Shown here one piece after another: positions 1-11,838 of a stretch of DNA of 64,000 nucleotides. The notes under the pieces are model-generated. The model was not told where the DNA came from. It saw only the letters and a list, made by a program, of their open reading frames with translations, and did not search any database. Position 1 is the first letter of the stretch. Each line of letters starts with the position of its first letter. Location of the stretch: NCBI RefSeq assembly GCF_039555335.1, contig NC_092640.1, positions 42,412,599-42,476,598 of the forward strand. The letters run 5' to 3'. The stretch is from Amphiura filiformis. Taxonomy: Eukaryota > Echinodermata > Ophiuroidea > Amphilepidida > Amphiuridae. A program made the position numbers and the translations under genes.

Positions 1-6
1 GTTGAA

Positions 7-265
7 ATATGTGATGCGATCAAGCAAAATCAGTCGGCACTCGGAAATATTGAATTTTCAGTTTCGAAAAGTATAGTAAAAAGCATTTACAAAGCTGCCT
101 TTTGCAGAAAACCCCATTGAAATTGAACAACCAGTTCCAAAGATATGAGTAATTAAAGTGTTTCCAAAACAATACGAAACAAAAGAAAATATTTCCTTTA
201 TTTGGCTGTATCTCAAAATCAATATTTCCGAGTTCCGACTGATTTTGCTTGATCGCATCACATAT
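7..265. mobile_element. Palindromic-ended MITE, family A copy 1
   Basis: The two ends are inverted copies beginning ATATGTGATGCGATCAAGC and continuing through AAAATCAGTCGG and CTCGGAAATATT. The interior has no coding sign. Two more copies lie at 12657-12915 (full length) and 36564-36780 (3' end lost). About 259 bp with terminal inverted repeats and no ORF fits a non-autonomous DNA transposon. The superfamily is not clear. Confidence 0.85.
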
Positions 266-564
266 GTTGATTTTATAGCATATCGAGGTTCATGTAACGC
301 GCCTAATTTTCACAAAGAAAAAGCCTTAATTTGAAAGTAAAGTCATGTTTTTTTTTGTTTTTTTGTTTTTTTGTTTTTATTTATCAGATCAGGTATTAAT
401 CTTTGTTCCAGCCGCCTTGTTCTCCTTCGTGACGAATGAGCACAATCTAGCTTGGAACCTAGACTTGCAACATTTAACGCCGTTTTGAACGTCGTTTAAA
501 ACGCATGGTCCACGCATCACGTATGTAACATCACAATCTCTCTAATAGAGGTTATCCGTGTTCG
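266..564. other. Non-coding stretch, T-rich tract
   Basis: I see no gene here. A run of T interrupted by single G (about 348-380) is simple sequence. Confidence 0.6.
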
Positions 565-1068
565 ATAGACGAATCCAACGAGCCAAGTCATGGTCAGGAT
601 TTGGTCGGCCATCTTTGGTTTCCCGCTCGCACCAACCTGGGGTTTTGAGCGCCCGATTGTGCAAATAAAAGCTGCATAACACCTGGAGAAGATGCAAAGA
701 CGAGGAGGGTTAATAGAATAATATATACAATAGAGGTAATCCTGTCGCATCTATTCATACATAGTCCTTTTGTTCATCAATTTGTACATCTATGAATATA
801 TGCGACGGGATTACCTGCGGAATTATCTCTATTGTATTATTCTATTAACCCTCCTCGACCTTCTCTAGGTGCAAGGCGGCTTTTATTTGCACAACTGTTG
901 GAACTGTATTGTGTTGTAAACTTAAATCATTCTTTTGTCTACCTGTGTTTTCGCGGAAGGTGTAAAACGGGTGATGGAATGCAGTTTAAAATTTCCGCCA
1001 AGGCCGAATCATTTCACATTTGGGATGCATTGTAGCCGACGGGGACCCAACTAAAGGCTGCTAGTCAG
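565..1068. mobile_element. Foldback MITE, family B copy 1
   Basis: The element is a long imperfect palindrome: the left arm with GAGGGTTAATAGAATAATAT and TACAATAGAGGTAATCC reappears inverted around 780-870. A second copy at 44498-44994 shares the same ends and interior. The TIR TATAGACGAATCCA is visible at both ends of that second copy, but only the left end is preserved here. No coding capacity. Confidence 0.75.
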
Positions 1069-1199
1069 TAACTGATATACCTTGTTTAGGGCTTTCAAAA
1101 GAAGTACTGCATGTGCAACCATGACTGTTTCAAAATAGCCCGCCAAAGTCATGAAGGTAACTTTGAGATCGTGCATTGAATTGTTTTAAGGGTAGACGA

Positions 1200-1530
1200 G
1201 GTATTGTTGGTCGAAGCAACCTAAAAATCGATTTTCTTTATGTAGATCAATATATTATTGAAAATTAACACCTTGATGTTTTGTAAAAGTTCATACTACA
1301 AATCGTATACTTTGCAAACTTGTTTAATTTATTGTTGTTAACTAGTAGTGTACGTTTTACAAAAGTGTTGTTGTTTCAACCCTCTTTACAACATAACTCA
1401 AGAACCGCAGCACCTAAAGTATATCTGTGATATTTTAATTCTTCTACACGCTCGCTATGAATTGAGCAATGCAGTTTTTGCCAAAGCTCACTACCATTCG
1501 TAAGATGCTGTGAACTACCAAATCACAACA
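1200..1530 (+). repeat. Dispersed repeat, copy 1
   Basis: This stretch matches 54800-55130 in reverse orientation, including the segment around GTGAACTACCAAATCACAAC. No ORF of interest and no clear terminal repeats, so it is called only as a dispersed repeat. Confidence 0.7.
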
Positions 1531-1729
1531 GTTTAAAATAATTAATAACCTTAAATGAGGACTACTGCTGGAACCAGCACCTTTTGTTAGAAGTCACACA
1601 TGAGTAAAGTGGATAACCTCTATACCTTAACTGTGACGTATCGATGAATGAGAGTCGTTATGCAAATAATGTGTTTGTATAAGCATCTCCTCTGGTACAA
1701 GGCGGCGTGTTACATGCTACAGGTCCGTA

Positions 1730-2285
1730 TGGGGTATGAACGTTTGGACAGTATTTATTGTGGGACATTAGAGCACATCAAACATATCGAATTGCATTCT
1801 GAATACGAAGAATGTCCTTCTGATTTTTGAAATTCGCAATGTAATACACATTTTATGGCAAATGATTAAAAATTGATATTTTTGATATTTAACAGTACTC
1901 GAAGTAAACTTTATAAATCTGATGATTTATACTTAAAGTGTATGTAGGTGGGATGAAAAGCCGACGATTAATTGAAACTTTTGACCTTTCGTATTGAAGA
2001 TATGGATTTTTTTCCCAAAACACAAAAAAAAATCCATATTTTCAATATGAAAGGTCAAAATGTTCAATTGATCGTCGGCTTTTCCTCCCAGCTACATACA
2101 CTTTAAGAATATATCATTAGATTTATAAAATTTACTTCGAGGACTGTTATATATCAAAAATGTGAAAAATTATCAAATTTTAATAATATGTCATAAAATT
2201 TGTATTATATCGTGAATTTCATGCTCTCATGTTCCACAAAAAAATACTGTCGAAACGCTCAAAACGCTCATTCCAGATCCCTTAA
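1730..2285. mobile_element. TTAA-type foldback element, family C
   Basis: Two long inverted arms meet near 2030, each carrying GCCGACGAT, ACATACACTTTAA and GATTTATAAA blocks. The outer right end reads AAACGCTCATTCCAGATCCC followed by TTAA (2282-2285). The short relative at 7515-7614 has TTAA at both ends, which points to a TTAA target (piggyBac or Kolobok type). Other pieces lie at 2584-2742, 5740-5870 and 45540-45953. Confidence 0.75.
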
Positions 2286-2583
2286 ATGTATACATAACTG
2301 TAAAATTTTGTTTAACCAAAGCTGGTGACCTGGAATGACCTGTCAATTTCATTTCCTTCTCGTTTGTTGGATTTTACCCTGCATTAAAGGATAACAATGA
2401 TACTATTTGTATAAGTAAATGTTTGCACAAACAGGGACAACAAGGACTCGGAATTGTTTTTGAAAATGGTTTATATTTATTTTTGTTACGCGTGGTACGC
2501 TGAAGAGAGCTAGAATTGCCAAATTCCAAAATAAACATATCCATGTTTTTACTAAGAACATGCAAATTTTTATAATTTGCCAT

Positions 2584-2742
2584 AAAATTTGTATTATATC
2601 GTGATTTTCAAAAAATGAAAATTATTTGATATCAGAAAGACATGCTTCGTATTCAGAGTGCAATTCGATACGTCTGAGGTGCTCTCATGTCCCATAAAAA
2701 ATACTGTCGAAACGCCATAAACGCTCATTCCAGTTCCCTTAA
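2584..2742. mobile_element. Family C foldback fragment
   Basis: This is a right-end fragment of the TTAA foldback family. It contains ATTTGATATCAGAAAGACAT and GTGCTCTCATGTCCCA, and ends at TTAA 2739-2742 after a diverged AAACGCTCATTCCAGTTCCC. Confidence 0.7.
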
Positions 2743-3261
2743 TAAAGACAAGTTCTTTTCCACGCCAACGTACATTGATGTTAAAAGTACAATCATCAAA
2801 TCATGGACGTAGTAGACTACTCCCACTATTTCTTATTAAGACAAATGACATTTGGAAGGATATTCGTGTCTCTGATGAAGGACAAATATTGTACCGGATA
2901 TGGTCATGTCTATGCGTCTGGTAAACTTGCGATTTAAAATGCGTTGTGGTTTGTGTTCTGCGTGTAACGTGCCGTGTCTAAAATGCGCGGTAAGCATATA
3001 GTGCCCAAACCTTAAACTCTCAAGCTTAAAGACACAAATTATCGTTCAATTTCGGGCTCTTGTCGAAAAAAAAAAACGAATAGAAGGTACACTATTCCCC
3101 CCTCCATGAGTGTCAAACCAAAATTAAAGACTTACATAATACATAGCGTTACGCACAGGCTAATTTTGAGTCGGTACTCTTTGTGTATAATCTCTTTGGT
3201 AAAATAATTTCCATGGTTTTACATTAATTCTTTTCAGCCTGCGACCAAACAGTTTCGACAA
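2743..3261. other. No feature seen
   Basis: Non-repetitive by eye and without a convincing ORF, splice pair or RNA gene. Confidence 0.5.
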
Positions 3262-3660
3262 TGGGCTATTCCAGAAATTAATGGCACCCCCTAAAGAAGA
3301 CATGTGAATTTGTACCATAAATTTTTGGGAATTCCCAGAACAAAATTTTATCCCAAAAAATTGGGAATTCCCATTTTGATAAAAAAAAATGCTTAAAAAT
3401 ATTGGGAATTCCCAGTGACCCTAAAGAAGACATACAAATTTTTGTCAAAATTTTTGGGAATTCCCAAGCCTAAAAAAGGGGCACTTTTCTTGGGAATTCC
3501 CATGTCTTCTTTAGGGTTTCATCAATATGCTGCCCTTTTTGGGGGGAATTCCCACTGCCAGAAAAAAAAATGCTTTAAAAAATTGGGAATTCCTGGTGTC
3601 CCTAAAGAAGACAAGCAAATTTTAGCCAAAATTTTTGGGAATTCCCAAGCCTAAAAATTT
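3262..3660. mobile_element. Motif-loaded element I, copy 1 (GGGAATTCCC array)
   Basis: The left terminus reads TGGGCTATTCCAGAAATTAA, and the same terminus appears inverted at 15957, the end of copy 2. The interior holds seven perfect GGGAATTCCC palindromes (3327, 3363, 3404, 3456, 3492, 3544, 3637) separated by a recurring CCTAAAGAAGACA block. The open frame at 3415-3654 only reflects the repeat (LGIP recurs). The right end is lost. Confidence 0.75.
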
Positions 3661-6037
3661 AGACAAAAAATTTGTTCTGCCCTGAATATTTCCCAATTTC
3701 ACTCTTTTTTTTTAATTGTTGAAGCCATTTTTGTGATTTTACTTATATTTTACCCATTTTGAAATATTTACTGTGTTTTCGCAATTTTTGGGACATTGTA
3801 AAAATATATCCTGGAATTCTACAAATGTTAGGATGTTTTCAGATTATTTCCTGTGATTTACAATTGTTTGCATTTTTTTTAAATATTTCCTGCGATTTTA
3901 ATAACAACTTTTTTGGCATTTTTGTAAATTTATATTAACAATTGTATAATTATTTGGGAAGTTTTCAAATAGGCCTATTCCTTGGTGTTTTACCATTTTT
4001 ATAAATATTTTATGCGATTTAACCATATCTTTGGGATTTAAAAAATTCTTACAATTGTTTTTTTTTTTGGGGGGGGGGGGCAGTTTTAATCATTTCCTGC
4101 ACTGTAGGCCCTAACTCTATATCGCCTACCCCATGGAAGAAACACAAAACAAAACAAAATGTGTTAGGTCCTTTTTTCATCAACTTATTTTTTTCCCCAA
4201 AAATATAAATATTATTATGTATTATGTTAGTTGTTTAAAGTTCTGGAAACTTCATCTCTTTATTGTGTGGTATTGAAATATCAAGTATGACTTTGTGTCC
4301 ATTGCCCAACATTTAAAAAGACTTCAAGGGGCAAGGAAATTATATTTGTCTGCATTGTGGAACTTTTTGTTTCAAAAACAGACTTTTGCAAAAATATAAA
4401 TGCTACATAAATTTAAGACAGTATAAACATGATAAACACAGATATCACAGAACACAAACCCTTGTGTTTGTAGCAACTACCAATATTACATAATTATGAC
4501 CTTGACCCTTGCTAAGACTCAATGCATAGTCTGCATTGGTCTGTGCAGTATGTATGTTCCAATATCTGTGGGTCTTATCATATGCCTGCAGCATTCAGAG
4601 CATGAGCAGCATTACCATGATTACTATAGTTTCAAAGTTTGATTCAGTGCAGATGCTATTTACATGTTTGAATTTTTATAATGGTTTACTGGTTTTATGC
4701 GATGCTGTACCGTACATTTCTCTTTTATGTGAATTTATATCTAGTCTGCTATATTAAAGCATGGGAATAGTAGATCTACTACTATTTCCATGATTAAAGT
4801 TAACTTTGTTCAAGTCATTATAAAACTTGTAGCTTAAGTTGTCAACCAATTTAACTGCATTTTTAAGTAGTTGGTTTGGCTATGTGAAATGTCAAGCATG
4901 TCGGAGAACACTTGATGGACAATTTGAAGATCCCGGCTGAATAATTATTATAAAAAATACTTTTGAATTGAGTTCTACCTCAGCAAAAGCCTCAAATTCA
5001 AATGTAAAACAATTGTTGAAATATATGAAAAAAATGAACACTTAAAATTCCACACCATATCATGGTGAAATAATTTGCAGGTTTTTTCTCAAAATGACAT
5101 GTACGATGTTAAAGAAACAAAATTAAATGTTATCATTTATTTCCAGTCAAGAAAATTAGATATAGGCTGTGGAATTGTGCAATTTCTCTAGTAGGTATAA
5201 TAAAAAATATCACTTTTTTTTCTGTCGGACACGTTAAATTTAATGATGTTGGACGGAATTATATTAAACAATGCCCTGAAAAAATTACCATACTAGTGGT
5301 TATTAATTGTTCCACCTTTTAATGATATCAGAAAGTTTAGTGTAAAAACACATTAGGCCTACATGTTCATAAAATGGTAACTAAAATGACCAAATAAGTC
5401 TTACTAGGGCCCGGCCTATATGTTGGGACTTTGGGGGGGCACATGTCATTGTCCCATTGAGCGATATTATTAAGGTGTTTAAAAATATTTTACATTATTT
5501 CATGCGATTTTACATTTCATGTGATTTTATATATTTTTCAGTGACTCAGAAATTTTGGCTAATTTTTACAATAATTTACAAACATTTTTGCTGTTATTTC
5601 ACATTTATAATTTCCTGCGATTACATATCTTTCCTTGTGATTATATATTTTTTTTTTAATTTTAAATTTTTTCTTGTGATATTTTTGGTCAATATGCATT
5701 TTTTCCCCAAAAGACCTAAATTTTCAGGTGCTTTTGGAAAACAAATATTATTTTAATACGAAAGGACAAAATTTTCAAATGATGGACGGCTTTTTATCCC
5801 AGCTACATACACTTAACATATCATTAAATTAATACTTCCAGGACTGTTAAATTTCAAAAATATTTTATGTGATTTTGAGTGATTTCACTTAATTTTATCA
5901 TTTGTACGAGTTTTTACCAATACTTTACAAAAACATTTTTGTTAAAATGTGTCAATATTTTAAAATTGTTTGTCATTTTAATGCGATTTTCCATTTTCAC
6001 TCATGTGACATGTCAAATTTGTATTTGTTTACAGCCT
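3661..6037. repeat. AT-rich region with dispersed ATTTCCTGYGATTTT words
   Basis: Variants of ATTTCCTGCGATTTTA recur around 3770, 3848, 3886, 4007 and again around 5500, 5611, 5633, 5672 and 5866. The middle (4100-5450) has no such words and no gene I can support. A T-run followed by a G-run lies near 4060-4081. The two clusters could be subterminal parts of one older element, but I could not find its ends. Confidence 0.4.
5740..5870. mobile_element. Family C foldback fragment
   Basis: Contains AATACGAAAGGACAAAATTT and AGCTACATACACTTAA, as in the arms of the element at 1730-2285. Truncated at both ends. Confidence 0.6.
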
Positions 6038-7926
6038 ATATGGGTATAATCAGAAATAATGGCACCAAAGTGTGACAAAGGGGTCAAAATTACAAACAGT
6101 GTTCAGAGATGTAATTGTTGTCTTATTTAAGCAAAACATATCTAATTCAAGAAAAAATTTAAAAATTACTTCAGTAATGTTGCTAAATATATTTTTTCAA
6201 CTGGTTTATTGGCAAAAGTAGTCCAAAATCTTCAGAAACATAACACAAAAGATCCATGTCATTCCTTGTTATATTTTGACAAAATTTGCAAATATGTTTT
6301 ATTTAATTACTTACACACTAAACTAAAATTGTCATGTAGAATTTTTCACATGGAAACAAAGTGTTGGAAAAAAAAAAATTTCATTAAAACACCTAAAAAT
6401 TTGTGGAAATCAGGAACAAAAGTTTTTATTTGTCAAAAGAAACATCTTAAATTATTTTCTGTTTAAGTTTGTATAATGCAATATGATGTGCAAAAACTGT
6501 GTTGAAGTTTTAGCATCACATTGTTCTTCAAATTGATGTGAGGATCCATCAAAGTAGTGCTAATGTGTAACACTCCTGACACTGTATAGTATCTGTATGG
6601 CCTGAAATATTTTATAAACAACATTTTCTAAAAGTCTTTGTAATTGTTTGTTGACAACACATCTATGGCCCTCTCAAAAAAGGCACAGAATTTAGGTGAT
6701 TTACATTCAATTATATTTTTTAAACCCAGCTTGCATGTTTTTGTAACACTCCTGACACTTTGCTACAGTAACTGTATAGCCTCAAATATATTAATTTGCA
6801 AATCACATTTTCTAAAGTAGTTTTTGTAATTTTTTGGTGACACTATCTATGGCTATCTCAAAAAGGGGCAAAAAATTGAATTACATTAGTTCAATTTTAT
6901 TGTTGAGCCTATATTATTTACAATTGATTGTCAGGAGTGTAACATTTTGGTTGAGCTATGAAAACCATGTTTTTATGTACATATTTCTTGAATATGAAGG
7001 TTTTTACATCATGATTGCAGCAGTTTGGCTTCAGGAATATATTTTCAGGGCTAAAAGAATACCAACAGACTGATAATTTCGTCAGAAATTTGAATTATTG
7101 CCAATTAATTAATTCTGTGTAACACTCCTGATATTGACTATTTAGATAGCTGTAGCAAACATGTTCAAGCAATGGCAACTATTTTTCTTGCTTTTGAGTT
7201 CCTATCGCAATGCACTAATAAAATATGAATATTGCCACCTTGGTGTATGAAAAAAATCAAGTTGAATTCTGATGTAACACTCCTGACGAGACAGGATTTC
7301 TCATTTCAACCCGCTCTAAAAAAACAACTTTGATATCATGCAAGTTTAATTTTTTCCAAGTTTGGCCCAAATGTTGTTTTTACTCAAAACAGACTGAAAT
7401 GGATTATTACTGTCATCATTACCTTACAATCCTACACAATCTGGCGACAAGTGATTTTTGGAACATATTTTATTTTTCGCACCATGTAGTCTTCACATGT
7501 TCATAAGCAGACTATTAAGGGAAGGGGTATGAACGTTTAGGATACGTCTGAGGTGCTCTCATGTCCCAAAAAATACTGTCGAAACGCCATAAACGCTCAT
7601 TCTAGATCCCTTAATCGACTAATACGAAATAATTTGGTACTTAATAATAGCAGATACTTCACAAAATGCCATGAAAACCAATGCAAAACTTTAAAATACA
7701 AGTACCTATTTTCTTGTCACGCTAACATGTAACACTGCTGACCATATGGGGAAAAAATTGGGCATATTATTTTTTACATGACAGCTATATGACACTACAA
7801 ATTGCTGTGGTTAAAGGGCCAATCATAACACACTTTTTGAAAGATGAATTTCTTTGCTGATCTTTTTCATTTGCATAGCAGACATCAAAAACCAAACGGT
7901 GCCATTATTTTCTACTTTACCCATAT
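6038..7926. mobile_element. Motif-loaded element II (GTAACACTCCTGAC)
   Basis: The ends are inverted copies: ATATGGGTATAATCAGAAAT then AATGGCACC on the left, and ATATGGGTAAAGTAGAAAAT then AATGGCACC read inward from the right. TA lies just outside the left end. The word GTAACACTCCTGAC occurs at 6567, 6743 and 7274, with one-base variants at 7119 and 7739 and a partly inverted copy at 6931. The interior has no transposase-like ORF. The terminus shares AGAAAT..AATGGCACC with element I, so the two are related families. A family C element is nested at 7515-7614. Confidence 0.75.
7515..7614. mobile_element. Short family C element with intact TTAA sites
   Basis: TTAA stands at both ends (7515-7518, 7611-7614). 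The outer sequences are inverted: AAGGGAAGGGGTATGAACG against CGCTCATTCTAGATCCCTT. This is an internally deleted copy nested in motif-loaded element II and shows the target site of the family. Confidence 0.8.
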
Positions 7927-8990
7927 GTAATACACATAAATCATGCATAACTCACAAACGAAAAATTGGAATCAACTAAAATTTGGGGAATACGGGCTTT
8001 TTGTGGATATCTACTGAAACATACCCAAAGTTATAAATAATGAAGAAGGAGGCGGCCTCGAGTTTGCTCGAGCCCCAATCACGTCAAAGTTATAAATAGC
8101 TGAAATGCAAATCTGCTGCACATCGCGGTACCACCTTTCGACTAGGGGTCTTCCGGTGAGAAGGTCCAAAAAGGGGTCATTCCATGAGACTGTGGAAAAT
8201 CTTATCAAAAAGGGGGTGGACAAATTTGGGGTCAAAGTATTAAAATAGGTATAAAAAACGGGGTCATTCGGTGAGAAATTTTCAGAAATTTTGAAACAAT
8301 GGAGTCTGTTGGTGACAGGCAAACAAAAACGGGGTCATTGGGTGAGAAGGAGTTCAGTTAAACAATACGGGGTCATTTGGGTGAGAGGGAGTTGAAAAAT
8401 GGGGGTCAATGGGGTTTTTTTTTGGCATTACTCTGGGCCATAATTTAATTTGTTTCTTGAGGTGCATGTGGTGTTTCCAATTTTCTTAAAATCTAAAAAA
8501 TTCTTTATTGCTTTTTGTTTGGCAAATTTTGTGCAAATTTGTCCATGCAGGGTTTACTTGAATGCACAAAACACGCGTATTTACGCGTTCAGGCACTTTG
8601 TGGACCCATTCAAATCCAAAGTCCCAAAGTCCAACGCGTACAGAATCTTGAAAACGTACGCATTCAAGTAATATTGCAAGATTTGAAAAAGAGAAACACC
8701 CGATATTGTGTATTTATTCTCGGCTTTTGGCATTTAGGACCTACTCCCAATGTGAAGGGCCCGTCACATTTTGTCACATGTTTTAGTAATTGTGAGTCTC
8801 AAGACTTTTTTAGGCCTAGTTTCAGTGGACCGGTGTAACATTTTAATTTTTGCCAATTGAGTTCGGGTCCTTATTTCAGTTTAAAGCAATGATTTAAATA
8901 GTGTAAAAACGATGCACCAAAAGGCTTCAATTGGCCTATCATTTTGAAAATTTTTCCATCTCAGGGGAAACATCCCCCTTAAACACCCCG
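7927..8990. repeat. Degenerate GGGGTCATT..GGTGAGA repeats
   Basis: Between about 8130 and 8420 the phrase GGGGTCATTNGGTGAGAR recurs about five times with drift. A related piece is at 48930-49015. The remainder (8421-8990) has ACGCGT-rich words near 8570-8650 but no gene. Confidence 0.5.
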
Positions 8991-9280
8991 CCTGTGTAGT
9001 GGATAAACAAGTGGCCATTTTCGCTTCTGCTTTCGACATTTGCAATTTAGGCCCAAAGTTTAACACAATTTATAGGCCAACAATAATCGGTAAAACGTTT
9101 TCGACTTTTTTAACTGCTCAAAATTATACACAGTAATAGTGACAAATGGTCCACCAAATTCCAAGTTCTGAGGAACATTCCCTGCGCAGTGGATAAACAT
9201 ATGGCCACTTTCACTTCTGCTTTTGACATTTGCCAAATTATGTTTAACACAATTTATAGGCCTAACATAATAGGGAAAAC
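8991..9280. repeat. Two-unit direct repeat, period 190 bp
   Basis: The block beginning CCTGNGNAGTGGATAAAC at 8991 recurs at 9181. Both units continue through TTTGACATTTGC-like and ACACAATTTATAGGCC sequence. Open frames here are by-products of the repeat. Confidence 0.65.
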
Positions 9281-9907
9281 TTGCCATCCACGAAAGGTTT
9301 CATGGACTGCTCATTTCACAAATTTTCAGCTTTTTTAAACTAAAATTTTACACATGAATAGTGCCAAAATGGTCCACCAAACCACTTCAATTAGGTTTTC
9401 ATCTTGCAAAAGTTTCTTACTTCTCAGGGGCATTTTTACATTTTATTATTTTCTTCTAAAATTGGACCCCCCCCCCCCCTTCTGACTGCTCTAGATCCGC
9501 CACTGCTCCAAAAACACACACATTGTTAAAAATGTCTTCAAAAATAATATTATAAAAATACCTCTTGGGTAATGTTTTGGACCCCTTCAGAGAAAAAAAT
9601 CATAATTGAAAGGGCCAAAAAAATTTGAAAATTACCCTTCAGCAAAATGTTTAAAGAAAACCCTGCATACTACTACTATCAATAGTTGGGTAAATTTACC
9701 ATAATTTTAAACAGAAATAATCAAAAAAATGTTGGTCTCCTACCCAAATCAAAATCAAGAACTTCCCACCCCTTTTGTAAATACTACCTCGGGCGACTAC
9801 TAGTATTTTAATTTAATTTACTGATTTTTCTTTATTCTTGTGAAGTTTACAGAGTTTCCTTATAACAAGTCAAGTCTTGGGATATCTTTTATAGAACATA
9901 TACATTA
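9281..9907. other. No gene; poly-C tract
   Basis: Contains a C-run near 9467-9480 followed by GATCCGCCACTG, a sequence often seen at hAT-type ends, but no partner end was found. Confidence 0.4.
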
Positions 9908-10309
9908 TACAGGGTGTATCAAAATTAAGTACACAGTTTGAAAAATGCCGCTAGATTAAAAAGTATGAGGTCTTTGGTCAAAATTCTCTAGTTGATAACT
10001 TAACCAACATCATGTCATCCTACAGCTGAAAAATCACTGGCGTGTGACCATTAATAAGGATTTTGTGGCTACTTTTGTGAGCCGAGTACAAAAAGCAGTT
10101 GCGCGAAGTCGATTAGGTATAAATCCCGTTGCTTGTTATTGTTGTGGAGCCAAGAGAATCATGCAGGTGTACAGATCATTTGTCCTCATTGTTAGGGTTC
10201 CAATCCTGTGCATGTGTGAGTTACATAACATGTGACTTTGGGTAAATCTGGGCAACTATCTCCTTACATATTCTAGGTTTTACTTGACAAGGAGAATAGC
10301 AACATTAAA

Positions 10310-10735
10310 ATGGATACTCCACAGTACACGCCAGAGCAAAGGGCCTTCCTTGTTGCAGTGTACCATCACACCCAGAGTCCAGCAGAAGTGCTTCGTAGAT
10401 TCCGTCAGCAGTACCCAAATACACGCGCCCCCCTTCACGTGGTGCGTTTTACAAAAATGCTGCGAAGAATCAGATAACTGGAACGAGTCGTAATCTGAAC
10501 AGAGAACATTGTTGTCGCCCCCGAGCTGGAAGATCTGCTGCTAATATCCTAGCAGTCCGTAACACTCTGCAGGTGGGCGAGCAGGAGGTCAAACTAGCTG
10601 CCGTCGAAATGGACTTGGAATACCATCTGCAACCCTTAACAGAATAACTCGTTTATGACTTGCGATTTCATCCCTATCAGACGACAAGGAGACGTGAACT
10701 TCAGCAAGCAGATCACCAACGTCGCACTGTGTTCT
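10310..10735 (+). pseudogene. Tc1/mariner transposase, N-terminal remnant
   Basis: From the ATG at 10310 the frame reads MDTPQYTPEQRAFLVAVYHH and continues through a helix-turn-helix region, with stop TAA at 10475. This resembles the DUF4817-type DNA-binding domain of insect and marine Tc1/mariner relatives. Beyond the stop, other frames keep family-like words such as FHPYQTTRRRELQQADHQRR and TVFCQ just before the nested insertion at 10743. Frameshifts and the stop make it a pseudogene. Motifs are seen directly; family placement is by resemblance. Confidence 0.75.
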
Positions 10736-10742
10736 GTCAGTG

Positions 10743-11595
10743 CACTCTCAGAACATTGGTTAAAAATGTTAACCAACTTGGTTAAAATTTTAACCAACCA
10801 TGTATTTACAGGTGAACAGCCCAACAGTTGGTTATATTGTTAACCAACCTGGGTTGGTTAACAATATAACCACAGGTTGGTTAAAAACATTGACCAACTA
10901 CTGGTTAACATTACGGTAACCAACCAGTTGGGCAAAGCATGTTGGGCAAAATGGGCAAAATATAACCAATAGTTGGTTAAACACTATGAATGGGAAGTTC
11001 ATTTCATTGTTCATATTTTAACCAATTGAGACATTTGAAGGTAGGAAATTATATTATAAACATTTTATCGGGTAGTTTATAACATGCTTAGTTTTAAGAC
11101 GATGTTACCACCACAACCGGTACCGGTTGTGGTGGTAGTTGTCGTCGATAAAGCATCGTAAGTCTTGCTCACAGTCTCGGCCTCGCACACACTTAAACTA
11201 AGTGTTATACCCGATGAAATGATATACTTTATAATATAATTTCCTACCTTCAAATGTCTCCAACAGATCTTGAAGACCCCGATCCACAGCTTTGCAGCAA
11301 GCCACTATATCGGCCATCTTGTTTCCTGAAATGCATTTTTGCCCAACACAATGACCAATCACAGTTCGCAAATGAACACCATGTGACCATGGTTGGGCAA
11401 AACCATACTTTGCCCAACTTTATTGGCGGGAAAAGGATGTTTTTTACCAAGGTTGTGTAAATACCATATTGACAGGTTTGACCAACCATGTATTAAACTG
11501 TATTTTGCCCAACTTCAAGAATCTTAACCATTGTTGGGCATTTGTTAACCAACTGTTTTCTGCCCATTCAATTTTTATCCAATGTTCTGAGAGTG
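10743..11595. mobile_element. Nested CACTA-like element
   Basis: The termini are CACTCTCAGAACATTGG and its exact reverse complement. It sits inside the transposase frame: removing it and one copy of the flanking TG (10741-10742, 11596-11597) rejoins the host frame as FCQ-W-LLARP. CACT ends with a 2-bp duplication suggest the EnSpm/CACTA group (inference). The interior repeats GGTTGGTTAAC-like words and has long inverted arms around 11030-11260. Confidence 0.8.
11106..11137. repeat. Perfect 32-bp palindrome
   Basis: The sequence is symmetric about 11121/11122, with half-site TACCACCACAACCGGT. It is the centre of larger imperfect arms: GAAGGTAGGAAATTATATTA near 11040 is inverted near 11230-11255. 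Such DNA can extrude as a cruciform. Confidence 0.85.
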
Positions 11596-11838
11596 TGGCT
11601 TCTTGCCCGTCCCCTACGTTTCCTGGAAGATTTCATAATTGGCGATGAAGCAGAGTTTGCATTAAATGTTTTCACAAGTCCTCCTGCAGACCTTGATGAA
11701 CTTCAGAGACGCATAATTGCACAAGTTGACATTCTCAGGCATAACAGACCTCTCATTAGACGTGGTGTGAACGCCATGTTGAGAAGAGCCGAAATCTGCA
11801 TACAGAAGAATTGTGGGCATGTGGAAGACCAAGACTAA
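11596..11838 (+). pseudogene. Tc1/mariner transposase, C-terminal remnant
   Basis: After the nested element the frame continues as WLLARPLRFLEDFIIGDEAE, which carries the first catalytic Asp context (GDEAEF). It then jumps to a C-terminal segment, PADLDELQRRIIAQVD through CGHVEDQD and a stop. The second Asp and the DLNP-type third catalytic region are missing, so an internal deletion removed the active site. Confidence 0.75.

Noticed and set aside
3415..3654. 79-residue open frame with repeated LGIP
   Set aside because: It is the translation of the GGGAATTCCC array, not a gene.
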